A stretch of 64,000 bases of DNA from Dysgonamonadaceae bacterium (GCA_031275735.1 JAISOJ010000076.1:1-64000), one strand, 5' to 3'; counted from the stretch's first letter, positions 8,675 through 18,491 are shown. Notes: a model not told the origin generated them from the sequence alone. A program made the numbers and translations.

Positions 8675-9769
8675 TTATATGTAATTTACTGGATTTGTAT
8701 TTACATTCGAAAAATGGATGGCAAAGTTAGGTATTTTTTTCGTAATAATATCAAAAAATATTTCTTTTGTACAAAGCTCGGATTCATAATGTCCTAAAAC
8801 AGCTAATAAAATACGCTTCTCTACATTGAAATAATCATTATATTTAGCTTCGCCTGTGATGAAAGCGTCTGCCCCATAAGCAATTGCATCCTTAATTAAA
8901 AAAGCGCCGCTACCGCCGCAAAGGATTACTTCGCGTATCATTTTTCCGGTCAAGGGCGAATGTTTTAAGTTCTTTAACTGGAAAATAGTTTTCAAACGTT
9001 GTAAAAATGATTCTTCGTCTTCTTCGTCAGGTAATTCACCTACGACGCCGGCGCCTGCTCTGTCCCAAGAATTGGATAGCGGGTAAAAATCGTAAGCCGG
9101 TTCTTCGTAAGGGTGTGATACCAATAATGCTCGGAGGACAGATGATTTTTTATAAACAGGAAGAATGGTTTCTATTCGTGTTTCCGCTTCGGTATGGAAT
9201 AATCCGGATTCTCCTACAAATGGACGCGCATCTTCCCCCGCCCGGAAAGTACCTTGTCCTTCTGAGTTATAACTACAAGAATCATAATTGCCTATATGTC
9301 CGGCTCCTGCATGGAAAAGGGCGTTCCTCAAACCCTCTGCGTGATCGACAGGCACGAAAGTAACCAATTTAAGTAAACTGTTTTCTTTTGGCTTTAATAT
9401 TCGCAGGTTTTGCAAACCGATTTTTTCGGCAAGCCGAAAATTAACTCCGCCCCAAACATTATCCAAATTGGTGTGAGCGGAATAAATGCCGATATTGTTT
9501 TTGCAGGCTTTAATTACACACCTTTCAATATATGTTTTCCCTGTCAAGGATTTTACAGGTTCGAACAGAAGCGGATGATGTGAAATAACCAAGTTGCAAT
9601 CCATTTCAATGGCTTCGTCCACTACTTCTTCCGTAACGTCGAGGCACAACAAGACGCTTTTTACTTGTTGTGAAATATCGCCTACTTGCAGACCTGCATT
9701 ATCAAAGTTATCTTGCAAATGCAGCGGAGCAAATTCTTCCAATACATTTATTATTTGTGCAATTTTCAT
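8675..9769 (-). CDS. Nif3-like dinuclear metal-centre protein
   Basis: 364 residues, the longer form of the Nif3/YbgI family with an inserted central domain (about residues 125-230). Metal ligands are visible as SHHPLLF (H64, H65), SAHTNLDN (H99, D103) and near the C-terminus GHYESE. Some homologues are annotated as GTP cyclohydrolase I type 2, but the physiological reaction is uncertain. It is cotranscribed with the zinc-ribbon protein. Confidence 0.9.
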   Translation of the reverse strand: MKIAQIINVLEEFAPLHLQDNFDNAGLQVGDISQQVKSVLLCLDVTEEVVDEAIEMDCNLVISHHPLLFEPVKSLTGKTYIERCVIKACKNNIGIYSAHTNLDNVWGGVNFRLAEKIGLQNLRILKPKENSLLKLVTFVPVDHAEGLRNALFHAGAGHIGNYDSCSYNSEGQGTFRAGEDARPFVGESGLFHTEAETRIETILPVYKKSSVLRALLVSHPYEEPAYDFYPLSNSWDRAGAGVVGELPDEEDEESFLQRLKTIFQLKNLKHSPLTGKMIREVILCGGSGAFLIKDAIAYGADAFITGEAKYNDYFNVEKRILLAVLGHYESELCTKEIFFDIITKKIPNFAIHFSNVNTNPVNYI

Positions 9770-10207
9770 AATCTATTTTTTTTAGTTCGTTGTAAAATTA
9801 GTAAAAAAATAGATAAGTTGAACAGTCGACAGTCGTTTTTGTTGCTTTCGTTAGGATATTTTTCTTTGACATTGAAAAAATATACATACGTAAAAACCAA
9901 TATTTTCTTATGTAAAATGTATAAAGTAATAATTAATTACGAATATTTATACAAAAAAAATTTCCGTTATTATATAACTTTTCAAAATTTATAATTATGC
10001 TTTCCCTTAAAAGAAACGATTGGAAATTTTTTTTATCATGAATAAATTTTATTTTCCTGTTAATTAATAAAATAAATTTTTATTTGGAAAACTTTATAGA
10101 AGGATAGAAATTATTTATCTAAATTATTTGCTTAATATGAAATCTATGATTAATATTGCAGTCTAAAAATTTGTTATTAACCTTTTGTAATAACTTATAT
10201 AAAAAAA
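9770..10207. other. AT-rich intergenic region upstream of nrdJ
   Basis: A 438-bp, very AT-rich stretch between divergent genes. Just before the nrdJ start is a 7-bp inverted repeat, GTTATTA (10174-10180) and TAATAAC (10189-10195), a candidate operator or hairpin. I looked for a cobalamin riboswitch, which would suit a B12-dependent enzyme, and saw no convincing B12 box. No small gene is evident. Confidence 0.45.
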
Positions 10208-12742
10208 GTGGAAGATAAAATTTATACTTTTGAAGAAGCTTATAAAGCTTCTCTTGATTATTTTAAAGGTGACGAATTGGCTGCTAAAGTGTTTGTCGGT
10301 AAATACGCATTGAAAGATGCTTACGGGAACATTTATGAGAAGTCGCCGGAAGATATGCATCACCGTTTGGCAGGTGAAATTGCCCGTATAGAGCAAAAAT
10401 ATCTGAATCCTCTTTCTGAAAAAGAACTTTTCGACTTGTTTGACCATTTCCGGTACATCATTCCTCAAGGCAGTCCGATGACTGGAATTGGGAATAATCA
10501 TCAAGTAGCTTCTCTTTCTAATTGCTTTGTTATTGGCTTAGAAGGTTCGGCTGATTCGTATGGCGCTATTATTAAAATTGATGAAGAACAAGTGCAATTG
10601 ATGAAGCGCAGAGGTGGAGTAGGGCATGATTTGTCGCATATCCGTCCCAAAGGTTCTCCTGTAAAAAATTCAGCCTTAACTTCAACGGGATTGGTTCCTT
10701 TTATGGAACGTTATTCTAATTCCACCCGCGAAGTGGCACAAGACGGCAGGCGGGGCGCATTAATGTTGAGTGTTTCCATTAAACATCCCGATGCCGAAGC
10801 ATTTATTGATGCAAAGATGACGGAAGGAAAAGTAACCGGAGCCAACGTTTCCGTTAAAATCACAGACGAGTTTATGGCGTCGGTAATAAACGATCGTCCT
10901 TTTGTACAACAATATCCGGTTACTGGGTCAAAATCGGATTATAGTCGTGAAATCAACGCTAAATCGTTGTGGAAAAAAATAATTCATAATGCATGGAAAT
11001 CGGCGGAACCGGGCGTATTATTTTGGGATACGATTCTGCGCGAATCCATCCCCGATTGCTATGCCGATTTGGGTTTTGAAACTGTTTCTACAAATCCTTG
11101 CGGCGAAATACCTCTTTGTCCTTACGACAGTTGCCGTTTGTTAGCTATAAATCTATATTCTTATGTTATTCATCCGTTTACAGCTTCTGCACAATTCGAT
11201 TTTGCTTTATTTAGAAAGCATGTTTCTTTAGCTCAACGGATTATGGACGACATTATCGACTTGGAAATAGAGAAAATAGATGCTATCCTGCAAAAAATCG
11301 ACAGGGATCCGGAAATGTTAGATGTTAAACATACAGAAAAGCTTTTATGGCAAAAAATTCGGCATAAAACATTGTTAGGAAGGCGGACCGGCGTCGGCAT
11401 TACTGCCGAAGGCGATATGTTAGCCGCTTTGGGTTACCGTTATGGCAGAGAAGAAGCTATCGGTTTTGCAGAAGAAATCCAAAAAACATTAGCTTTAGCC
11501 GCCTATGCTTCTTCTATAGAAATGGCAAAAGAACGAGGCGCCTTTACAATATATGATGCAGTAAGAGAAGAAAATAATCCATTTATTAATCGATTAAAAG
11601 AGGCCGATCCTCAGTTGGTAGAAGATATGCGGAAATACGGTCGTCGGAATATTGCTTGCCTCACGATAGCTCCTACCGGTACTACGAGTTTGATGACTCA
11701 GACTACTTCGGGTATTGAACCGGTATTTTTACCCGTATATAAAAGAAGGCGAAAAGTGAATCCTAATGACGCTTCCGCCAAAGTAGATTTTGTAGATGAA
11801 GTAGGCGATACATGGGAAGAATACATTGTTTTTCATCATAAATTTGTGGATTGGATGGAAGCAAGCGGCTATGTTACTTCTAAGAAATATACTCAAGAAG
11901 AGATAGATGATTTGATTAGAAAGTCGCCTTATTATAAAGCAACTTCCAATGAAATAGATTGGATACAGAAAGTAAAAATGCAAGGAAGAATTCAAAAATG
12001 GGTAGATCATTCCATCAGCGTTACGATTAATTTACCTAATGACGCCAGCGAAGAATTAGTTAATAAATTATACGTTGAGGCTTGGAAATCGGGATGTAAA
12101 GGATGTACGGTTTACCGCGAGGGTTCACGTAGTGGAGTTCTTATTGCCGCCGATGATAAAAAGAAAGAGAAAGATCATATCGATTCCCCTGTCATTGTAG
12201 CTAAACGTCCGAGAGAACTGGACGCAGATGTTGTAAAGTTTCAAAATAATAAGGAAAAATGGATCGCTTTCGTAGGTCTGCTGAATGGTCGCCCATATGA
12301 AATTTTCACAGGTATTAATGACGAAGATGAGGGAATATTTCTTCCAAAAAATATTACTAAAGGAGCTATTATCAAAAATATAGATGAAAAAGGGAACAAA
12401 CGTTACGATTTTCAATATACGAATAAGCGAGGTTATAAAACGACTATCGAAGGATTATCCGCTAAATTCAATCCCGAATACTGGAATTATGCCAAATTGA
12501 TTTCCGGCGTATTACGTTATTCTATGCCGGTAGATCAAGTTATCAAATTAGTTGAAGGATTGGAGTTGAAAGATGAATCCATCAACACATGGAAAAATGG
12601 AGTGGAGCGCGCCTTAAAAAAATATATTCAAGAAGGCGCTCAAGCAAAAGGGCAAAAATGTCCCCATTGCGCTCAGGAATCGTTGGTTTACCAAGAAGGT
12701 TGCTTGACTTGCACCAATTGCGGAACTTCCAAATGCGGATAA
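10208..12742 (+). CDS. nrdJ: Adenosylcobalamin-dependent (class II) ribonucleotide reductase
   Basis: 844 residues. The catalytic barrel contains the class II signature TNPCGEIPLCPYDSC (about residues 296-310) and TIAPTGTTSLM. A TSCPD-type segment lies near residue 620 (WKSGCKGCTVYREGSRSG). The C-terminus carries a cysteine cluster (CPHC...CTNCGTSKCG) able to bind zinc or relay electrons. The enzyme reduces ribonucleotides to deoxyribonucleotides using B12, with or without oxygen. The start codon is GTG. No ATP-cone is visible at the N-terminus. It stands alone between divergent and convergent genes. Confidence 0.93.
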   Translation: MEDKIYTFEEAYKASLDYFKGDELAAKVFVGKYALKDAYGNIYEKSPEDMHHRLAGEIARIEQKYLNPLSEKELFDLFDHFRYIIPQGSPMTGIGNNHQVASLSNCFVIGLEGSADSYGAIIKIDEEQVQLMKRRGGVGHDLSHIRPKGSPVKNSALTSTGLVPFMERYSNSTREVAQDGRRGALMLSVSIKHPDAEAFIDAKMTEGKVTGANVSVKITDEFMASVINDRPFVQQYPVTGSKSDYSREINAKSLWKKIIHNAWKSAEPGVLFWDTILRESIPDCYADLGFETVSTNPCGEIPLCPYDSCRLLAINLYSYVIHPFTASAQFDFALFRKHVSLAQRIMDDIIDLEIEKIDAILQKIDRDPEMLDVKHTEKLLWQKIRHKTLLGRRTGVGITAEGDMLAALGYRYGREEAIGFAEEIQKTLALAAYASSIEMAKERGAFTIYDAVREENNPFINRLKEADPQLVEDMRKYGRRNIACLTIAPTGTTSLMTQTTSGIEPVFLPVYKRRRKVNPNDASAKVDFVDEVGDTWEEYIVFHHKFVDWMEASGYVTSKKYTQEEIDDLIRKSPYYKATSNEIDWIQKVKMQGRIQKWVDHSISVTINLPNDASEELVNKLYVEAWKSGCKGCTVYREGSRSGVLIAADDKKKEKDHIDSPVIVAKRPRELDADVVKFQNNKEKWIAFVGLLNGRPYEIFTGINDEDEGIFLPKNITKGAIIKNIDEKGNKRYDFQYTNKRGYKTTIEGLSAKFNPEYWNYAKLISGVLRYSMPVDQVIKLVEGLELKDESINTWKNGVERALKKYIQEGAQAKGQKCPHCAQESLVYQEGCLTCTNCGTSKCG

Positions 12743-12760
12743 TTTTATTATTTATATCGA

Positions 12761-12830
12761 GCAGACAAGAAAGCTATTTTAATAGAAAGTTAAAAAAATG
12801 ATTTTTTCAGGGCTTCCTTGTCTGCTTTTC
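12761..12830 (+). terminator. Terminator downstream of nrdJ
   Basis: Arms GCAGACAAGAAAGC (12761-12774) and GCTTCCTTGTCTGC (12812-12825) pair with one weak position and are followed by TTTTCTTCT. The loop is long (37 nt). The hairpin overlaps the 3' end of the convergent small gene. Confidence 0.55.
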
Positions 12831-13020
12831 TTCTATCAAGAATTTCGGTAAAAGCGCGGATTACAGACATTTCTTTGTCTGTTAAATCATCAATCAAAGT
12901 TTTTTTTAATGCCGACTGAAAAACCGCCGGCGAAACTCCCGCTTTTTCACATGCTTTCCTCACATCGCCAAACTGATGTTCATTTGCTCTTCTTTTTCTA
13001 ATAAATTCTAATTCATTCAT
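12790..13020 (-). CDS. Small conserved-looking protein of unknown function
   Basis: 76 residues from the ATG at 13020; the ORF track's longer version begins at a TTG. The sequence is charged and helical, with FGDVRKACEKAGVSPAVFQSAL resembling a helix-turn-helix-like motif. I do not recognise the family. It converges on nrdJ and is preceded by about 480 bp of gene-free DNA, which suggests its own promoter. It could be a small DNA-binding regulator, but this is inference from composition only. Confidence 0.5.
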   Translation of the reverse strand: MNELEFIRKRRANEHQFGDVRKACEKAGVSPAVFQSALKKTLIDDLTDKEMSVIRAFTEILDRRKADKEALKKSFF

Positions 13021-13500
13021 AATTTTCAAAATTATTTTAATTTGTATTCTAATGTTTTTACTATACTCAAACCCTATTTTGCATAATTATTGCAGGATTA
13101 TTGCACGTTTTACGCATTTAAACGATGTATATTGTGCAAATATATAACATATATTGCTAAAAAATGCATTTTTTTGATAATATTTTTTTGATAATAAATG
13201 AAAAATTTCATTATATATCTGAATTACAAAAAAATATCATTGTTAGATTATTGAATGGGCAAAAGAACAAAAAATGAGAATTAACTAAAATTATATACAT
13301 TAAAATAAATAGTGTTTAATTATATTTTACGCTAGCGAATTTTGTTTGTAATAATTTAAAGAATTAAAAAATAATTTATTTTATTATTTTGCTTTTTATG
13401 CAAGGATAGAGACGGACTGTTGTTTTTTTTATTGATCTATGAGTAATAATTTCAATTTTTCATGTAAATTTGCTCTGAATCTTTTATAAAATGTAAAATT
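13021..13500. other. AT-rich intergenic region with a -7 box for the VOC gene
   Basis: 480 bp without a convincing gene. It contains two direct copies of ATTATTGCA (near 13086-13102). TAAATTTG (13465-13472), a good -7 element, lies 28 nt before the next gene's ATG, though its -33 partner is not clear. A TATATTTG on the minus strand (13144-13137) could serve the small gene to the left. Confidence 0.4.
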
Positions 13501-13878
13501 ATGGATATTAAGGCAAAATTTGACCATTACAATTATAATGTATTGGATTTGGAACGAAGTTTGGTTTTTTATGAGAAAGCTTTAGGTTTCAAAGTGCATC
13601 ATCAGCAAAAGGCGGATGACGGTTCTTTTTTGATTACTTATTTAACTGACAATGCTTCTCCTTTTCTGCTAGAGCTTACCTGGTTGCGCGATTGGAAAAA
13701 ACCTTACGAATTAGGTGATAACGAACAACATTTGTGCGTCAGGGTGGCTGGCAATTACGATAAAATCCGTCAATTCCACAAAGAAAACGGTTGGGTTTGT
13801 TACGAAAACCAAAATATGGGCTTGTATTTTATCGAAGACCCCGATGGTTACTGGATTGAAGTTTTACCTGTAATCTAA
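13501..13878 (+). CDS. VOC-family protein, glyoxalase I-like
   Basis: 125 residues, a typical two-module vicinal-oxygen-chelate protein. The expected metal ligands are all visible: H9 (FDHYNYN), E58 (LLELTW), H77 (EQHLC) and E120 (YWIEVLP), in the spacing of lactoylglutathione lyase. The likely role is methylglyoxal detoxification with a thiol cofactor, but many VOC enzymes share this layout. It sits 6 nt upstream of the sirtuin gene and is probably cotranscribed with it. Confidence 0.85.
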   Translation: MDIKAKFDHYNYNVLDLERSLVFYEKALGFKVHHQQKADDGSFLITYLTDNASPFLLELTWLRDWKKPYELGDNEQHLCVRVAGNYDKIRQFHKENGWVCYENQNMGLYFIEDPDGYWIEVLPVI

Positions 13879-13884
13879 AATAAA

Positions 13885-14580
13885 ATGAAGCACATCGTTT
13901 TTTTAACCGGCGCCGGTATGAGTGCCGAAAGCGGAATAAGTACATTTCGCGACTCGAATGGATTATGGGAACAATATGACGTGAGAGAAGTCGCAAGTAT
14001 TGAAGGTTGGTATCGGAATCCGGATTTGATACTGAAATTTTATAACGATCGCCGGGCACAATTAAGGGAAGTAGAACCTAATGAGGGTCATAAAATCATA
14101 GCTGCTTTAGAAAAGGATCTTCAGGTTACTGTCGTCACTCAAAATGTTGATGATTTGCATGAAAGAGCTGGAAGCTCTCGCGTTATTCACTTGCATGGAG
14201 AATTAACAAAAGTATGTAACGAAAATAAAACTTTAATATACGATATAGGTACGGGAGTAATTAATCCCGGCGATAAAGCGGAAGATGGCTCTCGTCTTCG
14301 TCCTTTTATTGTTTGGTTTGGAGAAACTGTTCCTTTGATCGAGCGAGCAGCCGAAATTGTTTCAACCGCAGATATCGTTGTGATTATCGGAACTTCGATG
14401 CAAGTCTATCCGGCTGCCGGCTTAATCCATTATGCAAAAGGAGGTATTCCGGTTTATTTAATCGATCCTAATCCGGTAGATAGTTCTTCCTATTTGCAGG
14501 TAGAAATAATCAGAGAAAAAGCCGGTAAAGGGATGACAATTCTTCGAGAAAAATTGTATAAAAATGGTAGATTATTCTGA
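13885..14580 (+). CDS. SIR2-family NAD-dependent protein deacylase (SIRT5/CobB type)
   Basis: 231 residues. The NAD site GAGMSAESGISTFRD (residues 9-23), TQNVDDLHERAG (85-96) and catalytic H104 (HLHGEL) are intact. Y53 and R56 (FYNDRR) form the YxxR pair that selects succinyl or malonyl lysine in SIRT5 and CobB. The zinc-ribbon cysteines are missing; only one Cys (VCNENK) remains where two CxxC pairs are usual, and I recall this as common in Bacteroidota homologues. The predicted activity is lysine desuccinylation or demalonylation in the cytoplasm. Confidence 0.88.
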   Translation: MKHIVFLTGAGMSAESGISTFRDSNGLWEQYDVREVASIEGWYRNPDLILKFYNDRRAQLREVEPNEGHKIIAALEKDLQVTVVTQNVDDLHERAGSSRVIHLHGELTKVCNENKTLIYDIGTGVINPGDKAEDGSRLRPFIVWFGETVPLIERAAEIVSTADIVVIIGTSMQVYPAAGLIHYAKGGIPVYLIDPNPVDSSSYLQVEIIREKAGKGMTILREKLYKNGRLF

Positions 14581-14702
14581 TTTATATACCGCGCACAAGA
14601 TAATGGGTGAGTATTTAAGGCTGTATTTGAATTATGTTATTCAGTAACGAGTAAAAAATAAGATGGTAACTTTGTATATTATTAAATACGTTATCCATAA
14701 TA

Positions 14703-15114
14703 ACAGAAGACGAAATCAGATATAATAAACAAAAGGAAATGACAGGTAATTTCTATCGTCAGGGACAATGTTATTCACAAGCCATGCGTCGGGTAAACGA
14801 CCCTGATTTTGCAAGTTTTGCCCAAGAGCGGATTATCCCGCACGGCATATACGATGTAAACGACAACACCGGATACGTTACTTTCGGCACAAGCAAAGAC
14901 ACTTCGGAATTCGTTTGTGACAACCTTTTGCGGGTATGGATAGAGCATCTGCAATACCGCTATCCGCAAGCCCATACCATTATGGTACTTTGCGATGAAG
15001 GCGGCTCAAATGCCGGTTCACATTATATCGTAAAACAGGATTTATGTAAATCCCTAAATGGAATTACCTGATAAAAACATCTTAAATTACCAACTTATTT
15101 TTACTTGTTACTAA
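14703..15114 (+). pseudogene. ISAzo13-type transposase relic, left fragment
   Basis: The open stretch resembles the DDE domain of ISAzo13-family transposases: KEMTGNFYRQG, IPHGIYDVNDNTGYVTFG, TMVLCDEGGSNAGSHY-like text ending at KQDL. At about 15045 it jumps in another frame to the last codons of the transposase (CCTAAATGGAATTACCTGAT). The segment 15048-15114 is nearly identical to 21348-21416 at the other end of the peptide island. The N-terminal part and the whole middle-to-C-terminal part are deleted, so it is inactive. Confidence 0.75.
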
Positions 15115-15118
15115 CCTG

Positions 15119-15161
15119 AAAAACCTCGTTTTCCAAGCGCATGGAATGGAAAAGGTTTTTT
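15119..15161 (+). terminator. Hairpin with T-run beside the ISAzo13 relic
   Basis: AACC..TTTTCCA (15122-15135) pairs with TGGAAAAGGTT (15047+100 to 15157, i.e. 15147-15157) and is followed by a run of T. It isolates the peptide island from upstream transcription. Confidence 0.5.
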
Positions 15162-15285
15162 ACAGAGGAAAGAAATTGGCTGTGTTGAATCTTCCAACAC
15201 ACTTGTTGAATAAAATCACAAAATAAGGCGCTTAAAAAATTCGAATCCATTTATCTTTGAGGCAAAAACGTTTAAACCCATCGTT

Positions 15286-16899
15286 ATGCGACTAAGAGCC
15301 GGCAATGTATTCGTATCCTTGCTTGATTTACTGAAAGTAAAACATACAGGGAAATTCGCCGACAGGTATTTCAATGAGCATCCGCACAAATACAACCTGT
15401 TCGGCATTTCCAAAATGTTGTCCGACTATGGAATTGAAAACGCCGGAACAAAAATTGTCGATAAAGAAAAAGATATTTTCAACATCGAATGTCCGTTTGT
15501 AGCTCATTTCGGCAATGAATTTGTTGTCGTACACAAAATAGAACAAGATAAAGTGCATTATATCTGGAACGGAAAAAATATGTCTGTTCCGGTAGATGAA
15601 TTTATAAAGGCGTGGACAGGAATAATTCTTTTAGCGGAAACTACCAAATATTCTATCGAACCGGATTATAAGGAGCGCCGGGAAAAAGAACAATTGTATT
15701 TTGCTCAAAAATTTTTATTATTTTCAGCTGTTTGCCTGCTTCTGTCTATCGCTTATTTCACTCATTCTTTGTTTACAAATACCGGGTTGACATTGCTTTT
15801 GTTGACCGATTTAGCCGGCGTTTATATCTCTTATTTATTGATATTAAAACAATTAGATATCCAAAGCAAGTATGCGGATAAAATTTGTTCACTTTTCGGC
15901 AAAAACGATTGCAATACCGTTTTGGAAACTCCGGCGGCAAAATTGGGCGGCGTTTTCGGATGGAGTGAAATCGGCTTCGGCTATTTTACGGCAAACGCAT
16001 TCATTTTGCTCTTTTCCCCTGGTTGGACTTCTTATTTGGCGATAATAAACCTTTTTGCGCTTCCTTATACCGGCTGGAGCGTATGGTATCAAAAATTCAA
16101 AGCAAAACAGTGGTGTCCGCTCTGTTTGATTGTACAAATCCTGTTGTGGGTGATTTTTGCTTTGAATGGGTTGTTCGGATATATACAACTGCCTGCTTTC
16201 GATTGGGTTAGCTTGATCGATCTATTGACGGTCATTTGTATTTACGGAACAGGAATATTGAGCATCAACATTTTAGTTCCGCTGTTGAGCAAAGGACGGA
16301 TGGTAGAACATTTGAAACAGGAAATCAACAGTTTGAAAGCCAACGAAGAAGTTTTTAAAACCTTGCTTCAAAACCGGTCTTATTTTGAAACCACTCGATC
16401 CGATTCACAAATTCTTTTCGGAGACCCGGACGCCGGTTTACGAATCACAATTCTGACAAATCCTTATTGCAATCCCTGCGCATACATGCACAAACGAGTA
16501 GAGAAATTCCTGAAAGATACAAATAATACCGTCTGTGTACAGTATATTTTTTCGTCTTTCGACAGTAGTTTGGATTCCATCAATAAATATCTGATTGCAA
16601 CGTATTTAGAAAAAGAAAGAAATGCCGCTTTACAAATTTTCAAGGATTGGTTTGAAAAAGGAAAAACGTTGCAGGAAGCCTTTTTTAAAGATTTTCATTT
16701 GAATATAGACAGTCCGGCTGTTGAAACCGAATTTCAAAACCACGAATCGTGGAAAGCGAGAACGAAACTGCGGGCAACGCCAACGATTTTAGTCAACGGA
16801 TATCAGTTGCCGGAAAATTACCGGATAGAGGATTTACGTTATTTTACAAATTTGATAATCGACGTCGATAAGTTATTGCCGAAGGTAGTAAGGCAATAA
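15286..16899 (+). CDS. C39-like / vitamin K epoxide reductase / thioredoxin fusion
   Basis: 537 residues in three parts. Residues 1-125 resemble a C39 peptidase domain (FGISKMLSDYGIENAG, later NEFVVVHKI) but contain no cysteine before residue 69, so the nucleophile is absent. Residues 140-345 are membrane segments of a VKOR domain with a loop pair (C201, CSLFGKNDC) and the redox pair CPLC (about 278-281). The C-terminal part is a thioredoxin fold with CNPC (about 393-396). The predicted role is forming disulfides in peptides at the inner membrane. It lies 67 nt upstream of a six-cysteine precursor, which fits. A TATCTTTG -7 box (15252-15259) precedes it. Confidence 0.85.
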   Translation: MRLRAGNVFVSLLDLLKVKHTGKFADRYFNEHPHKYNLFGISKMLSDYGIENAGTKIVDKEKDIFNIECPFVAHFGNEFVVVHKIEQDKVHYIWNGKNMSVPVDEFIKAWTGIILLAETTKYSIEPDYKERREKEQLYFAQKFLLFSAVCLLLSIAYFTHSLFTNTGLTLLLLTDLAGVYISYLLILKQLDIQSKYADKICSLFGKNDCNTVLETPAAKLGGVFGWSEIGFGYFTANAFILLFSPGWTSYLAIINLFALPYTGWSVWYQKFKAKQWCPLCLIVQILLWVIFALNGLFGYIQLPAFDWVSLIDLLTVICIYGTGILSINILVPLLSKGRMVEHLKQEINSLKANEEVFKTLLQNRSYFETTRSDSQILFGDPDAGLRITILTNPYCNPCAYMHKRVEKFLKDTNNTVCVQYIFSSFDSSLDSINKYLIATYLEKERNAALQIFKDWFEKGKTLQEAFFKDFHLNIDSPAVETEFQNHESWKARTKLRATPTILVNGYQLPENYRIEDLRYFTNLIIDVDKLLPKVVRQ

Positions 16900-17039
16900 G
16901 CAATAAATTAGCTGTTTATTGTTATAATTTCTACAATTTATAAATTTATTTAATTACTTTTGTATCATGAAGAAAATTAATTTGAAAGGGATTTCAGAAA
17001 CCCTGAGTGAAAAAGAACTGAAGAATGTAATGGGAGGTG
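16864..17039 (+). repeat. Module repeat A, copy 1
   Basis: About 175 bp nearly repeated at 19207-19381. It covers the last codons of the VKOR gene (DKLLPKVV), the intergenic promoter region and the precursor's leader, and stops at the GlyGly codons. Divergence begins exactly where the core peptide begins. Confidence 0.85.
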
Positions 17040-17227
17040 TTGCAGTGTTAACTCTTAGCAAGAAAGAGGCTGATGGAACTGGAGGAGGTGGTGGCGGTAA
17101 TGGTTGTGGTAGTCCCACAGGAGGTACGTGCTCTGGAGCTTGTACTACTGCAATTTTAACTGATGGAACTTGTACATGGTACACCATTCCCGGAAGTGGC
17201 ACTTATTGTGCATGTAAAGAAAACTAA
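16967..17227 (+). CDS. Double-glycine-leader precursor peptide A (six cysteines)
   Basis: 86 residues. The 24-residue leader ends KELKNVMGG, matching the Bacteroidales double-glycine natural-product leader type. The 62-residue core contains a run of six glycines and six cysteines (NGCG, GTCSGAC, GTCTW, TYCAC), suitable for up to three disulfides. The upstream VKOR fusion and downstream TlpA-like protein fit disulfide maturation. A TACTTTTG -7-like box ends 4 nt before the ATG, so the message may be nearly leaderless, although no -33 element is clear. Whether the product is an antimicrobial peptide is inference. Confidence 0.85.
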   Translation: MKKINLKGISETLSEKELKNVMGGVAVLTLSKKEADGTGGGGGGNGCGSPTGGTCSGACTTAILTDGTCTWYTIPGSGTYCACKEN

Positions 17228-17312
17228 TAATTGAAGGAGAGGCTATCCAAAATATTTTTAACGTGTATGATATCAAGATATGTCTCTCTTAAATTTAAAT
17301 ACTTAATAGGAT

Positions 17313-18491
17313 ATGAATAAAATAAGACATTTATTATTTTTTCTTTTGTTTATTTTTAATGTAATACCGAATTTTAGCCGGAATAAGGTAATTCAATTAG
17401 AGTTGAATGGAAAAAAATACGATTATCTTTATATCCAGATAAAACATTTATTCAAAGAAAAAACTAAAATTGATGGAAAGTCTATAGATGGTTGTAAATG
17501 GATTTTTAGTGTGCCGGATTCCATAGCCCAAGAAGCTTGCTTTATTGAATTTCGCTATAAACAGAGCAATGATAAAATAGAGGATTTACGAGCATTGGGT
17601 TTTTTGGGAGTTATTAACGGCGACACTCTTAAAAATTATTATGTCAATTTTGATAATACCGGAGATACGATATTACTGCATGGAAATTTTTCAAAAATAG
17701 AAACGCATACAAGTTTATCATCATTTGAAAATGATAGTAGTGGAATTGGAAATTGGTATCGTGATTTTTTTATAGTTAATCCTCAAGAAAACAAGTATCT
17801 GATGGAACGGATGCAATCGCCGTTTTTCAGTTTCTTTAAAAACTTCAATGATAATAACATAAATTATAAAGACTATATTAACGAATACATTCAAAAAATA
17901 AGAGAAAATCCCGACTCAAAATATTATATTACAAATTTAGCCTCAACTTTAAGTTTCTATTTATCCACTCAAGATATAGAAGAATTGTACAGTTTTTTCT
18001 CTCCAACAATTAAAAATTCTTATTTTGGGAGAGAAGTTTACCGCTATTTTCTTTCTAAAAACCTATATCTCAATTCCAAATTTGAAAATAGTATTCTTCC
18101 TTCATGGGATACGGGAAATTTAGAGCCAATCATTCAAGATACGTTAAAATACAATTTAGTAATCTTTTCCGCATCTTGGTGTGGGCCTTGTATAAAAGAA
18201 ATACCTTTATTAAAAGAAGTTTATAGTGACTTACAGGAAAATTTACCCATGACTTACATTTCAATTGATGAATTAAAAACAGTTAAAGCATGGGGAAAGT
18301 TAATGCGAAAAGAAAATATCCCTTGGCGTAGCTTGTTGGCTACAAACGAAATAGATAAAATTAAAAAAAAATATTTTGTAGAAGGAATACCTCATACTTT
18401 ATTAGTCTATCCGGATAAACGAATTGAAATTTTAGATATTAGAATAAAAGAAAAGAAAGAAAAATTATATGTGTTAGCGGGTAAAAAATAA
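17313..18491 (+). CDS. TlpA-like thioredoxin, exported, with long N-terminal domain
   Basis: 392 residues. An N-terminal hydrophobic signal (about residues 5-20) is followed by a roughly 250-residue region I do not recognise. A thioredoxin domain begins near residue 275, with the active site SASWCGPCIKEIP near residue 290 and the cis-proline region EGIPHTLLVYPD. It should act in the periplasm or at the membrane in thiol-disulfide exchange. It lies 85 nt after precursor A and is the third gene of module 1. The second module has a TlpA-like protein in the same position with little resemblance outside the thioredoxin fold. Confidence 0.85.
   Translation: MNKIRHLLFFLLFIFNVIPNFSRNKVIQLELNGKKYDYLYIQIKHLFKEKTKIDGKSIDGCKWIFSVPDSIAQEACFIEFRYKQSNDKIEDLRALGFLGVINGDTLKNYYVNFDNTGDTILLHGNFSKIETHTSLSSFENDSSGIGNWYRDFFIVNPQENKYLMERMQSPFFSFFKNFNDNNINYKDYINEYIQKIRENPDSKYYITNLASTLSFYLSTQDIEELYSFFSPTIKNSYFGREVYRYFLSKNLYLNSKFENSILPSWDTGNLEPIIQDTLKYNLVIFSASWCGPCIKEIPLLKEVYSDLQENLPMTYISIDELKTVKAWGKLMRKENIPWRSLLATNEIDKIKKKYFVEGIPHTLLVYPDKRIEILDIRIKEKKEKLYVLAGKK

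Noticed and set aside
9770-10207. Cobalamin riboswitch upstream of nrdJ
   Set aside because: No B12-box-like sequence or matching structure could be seen in this AT-rich region.
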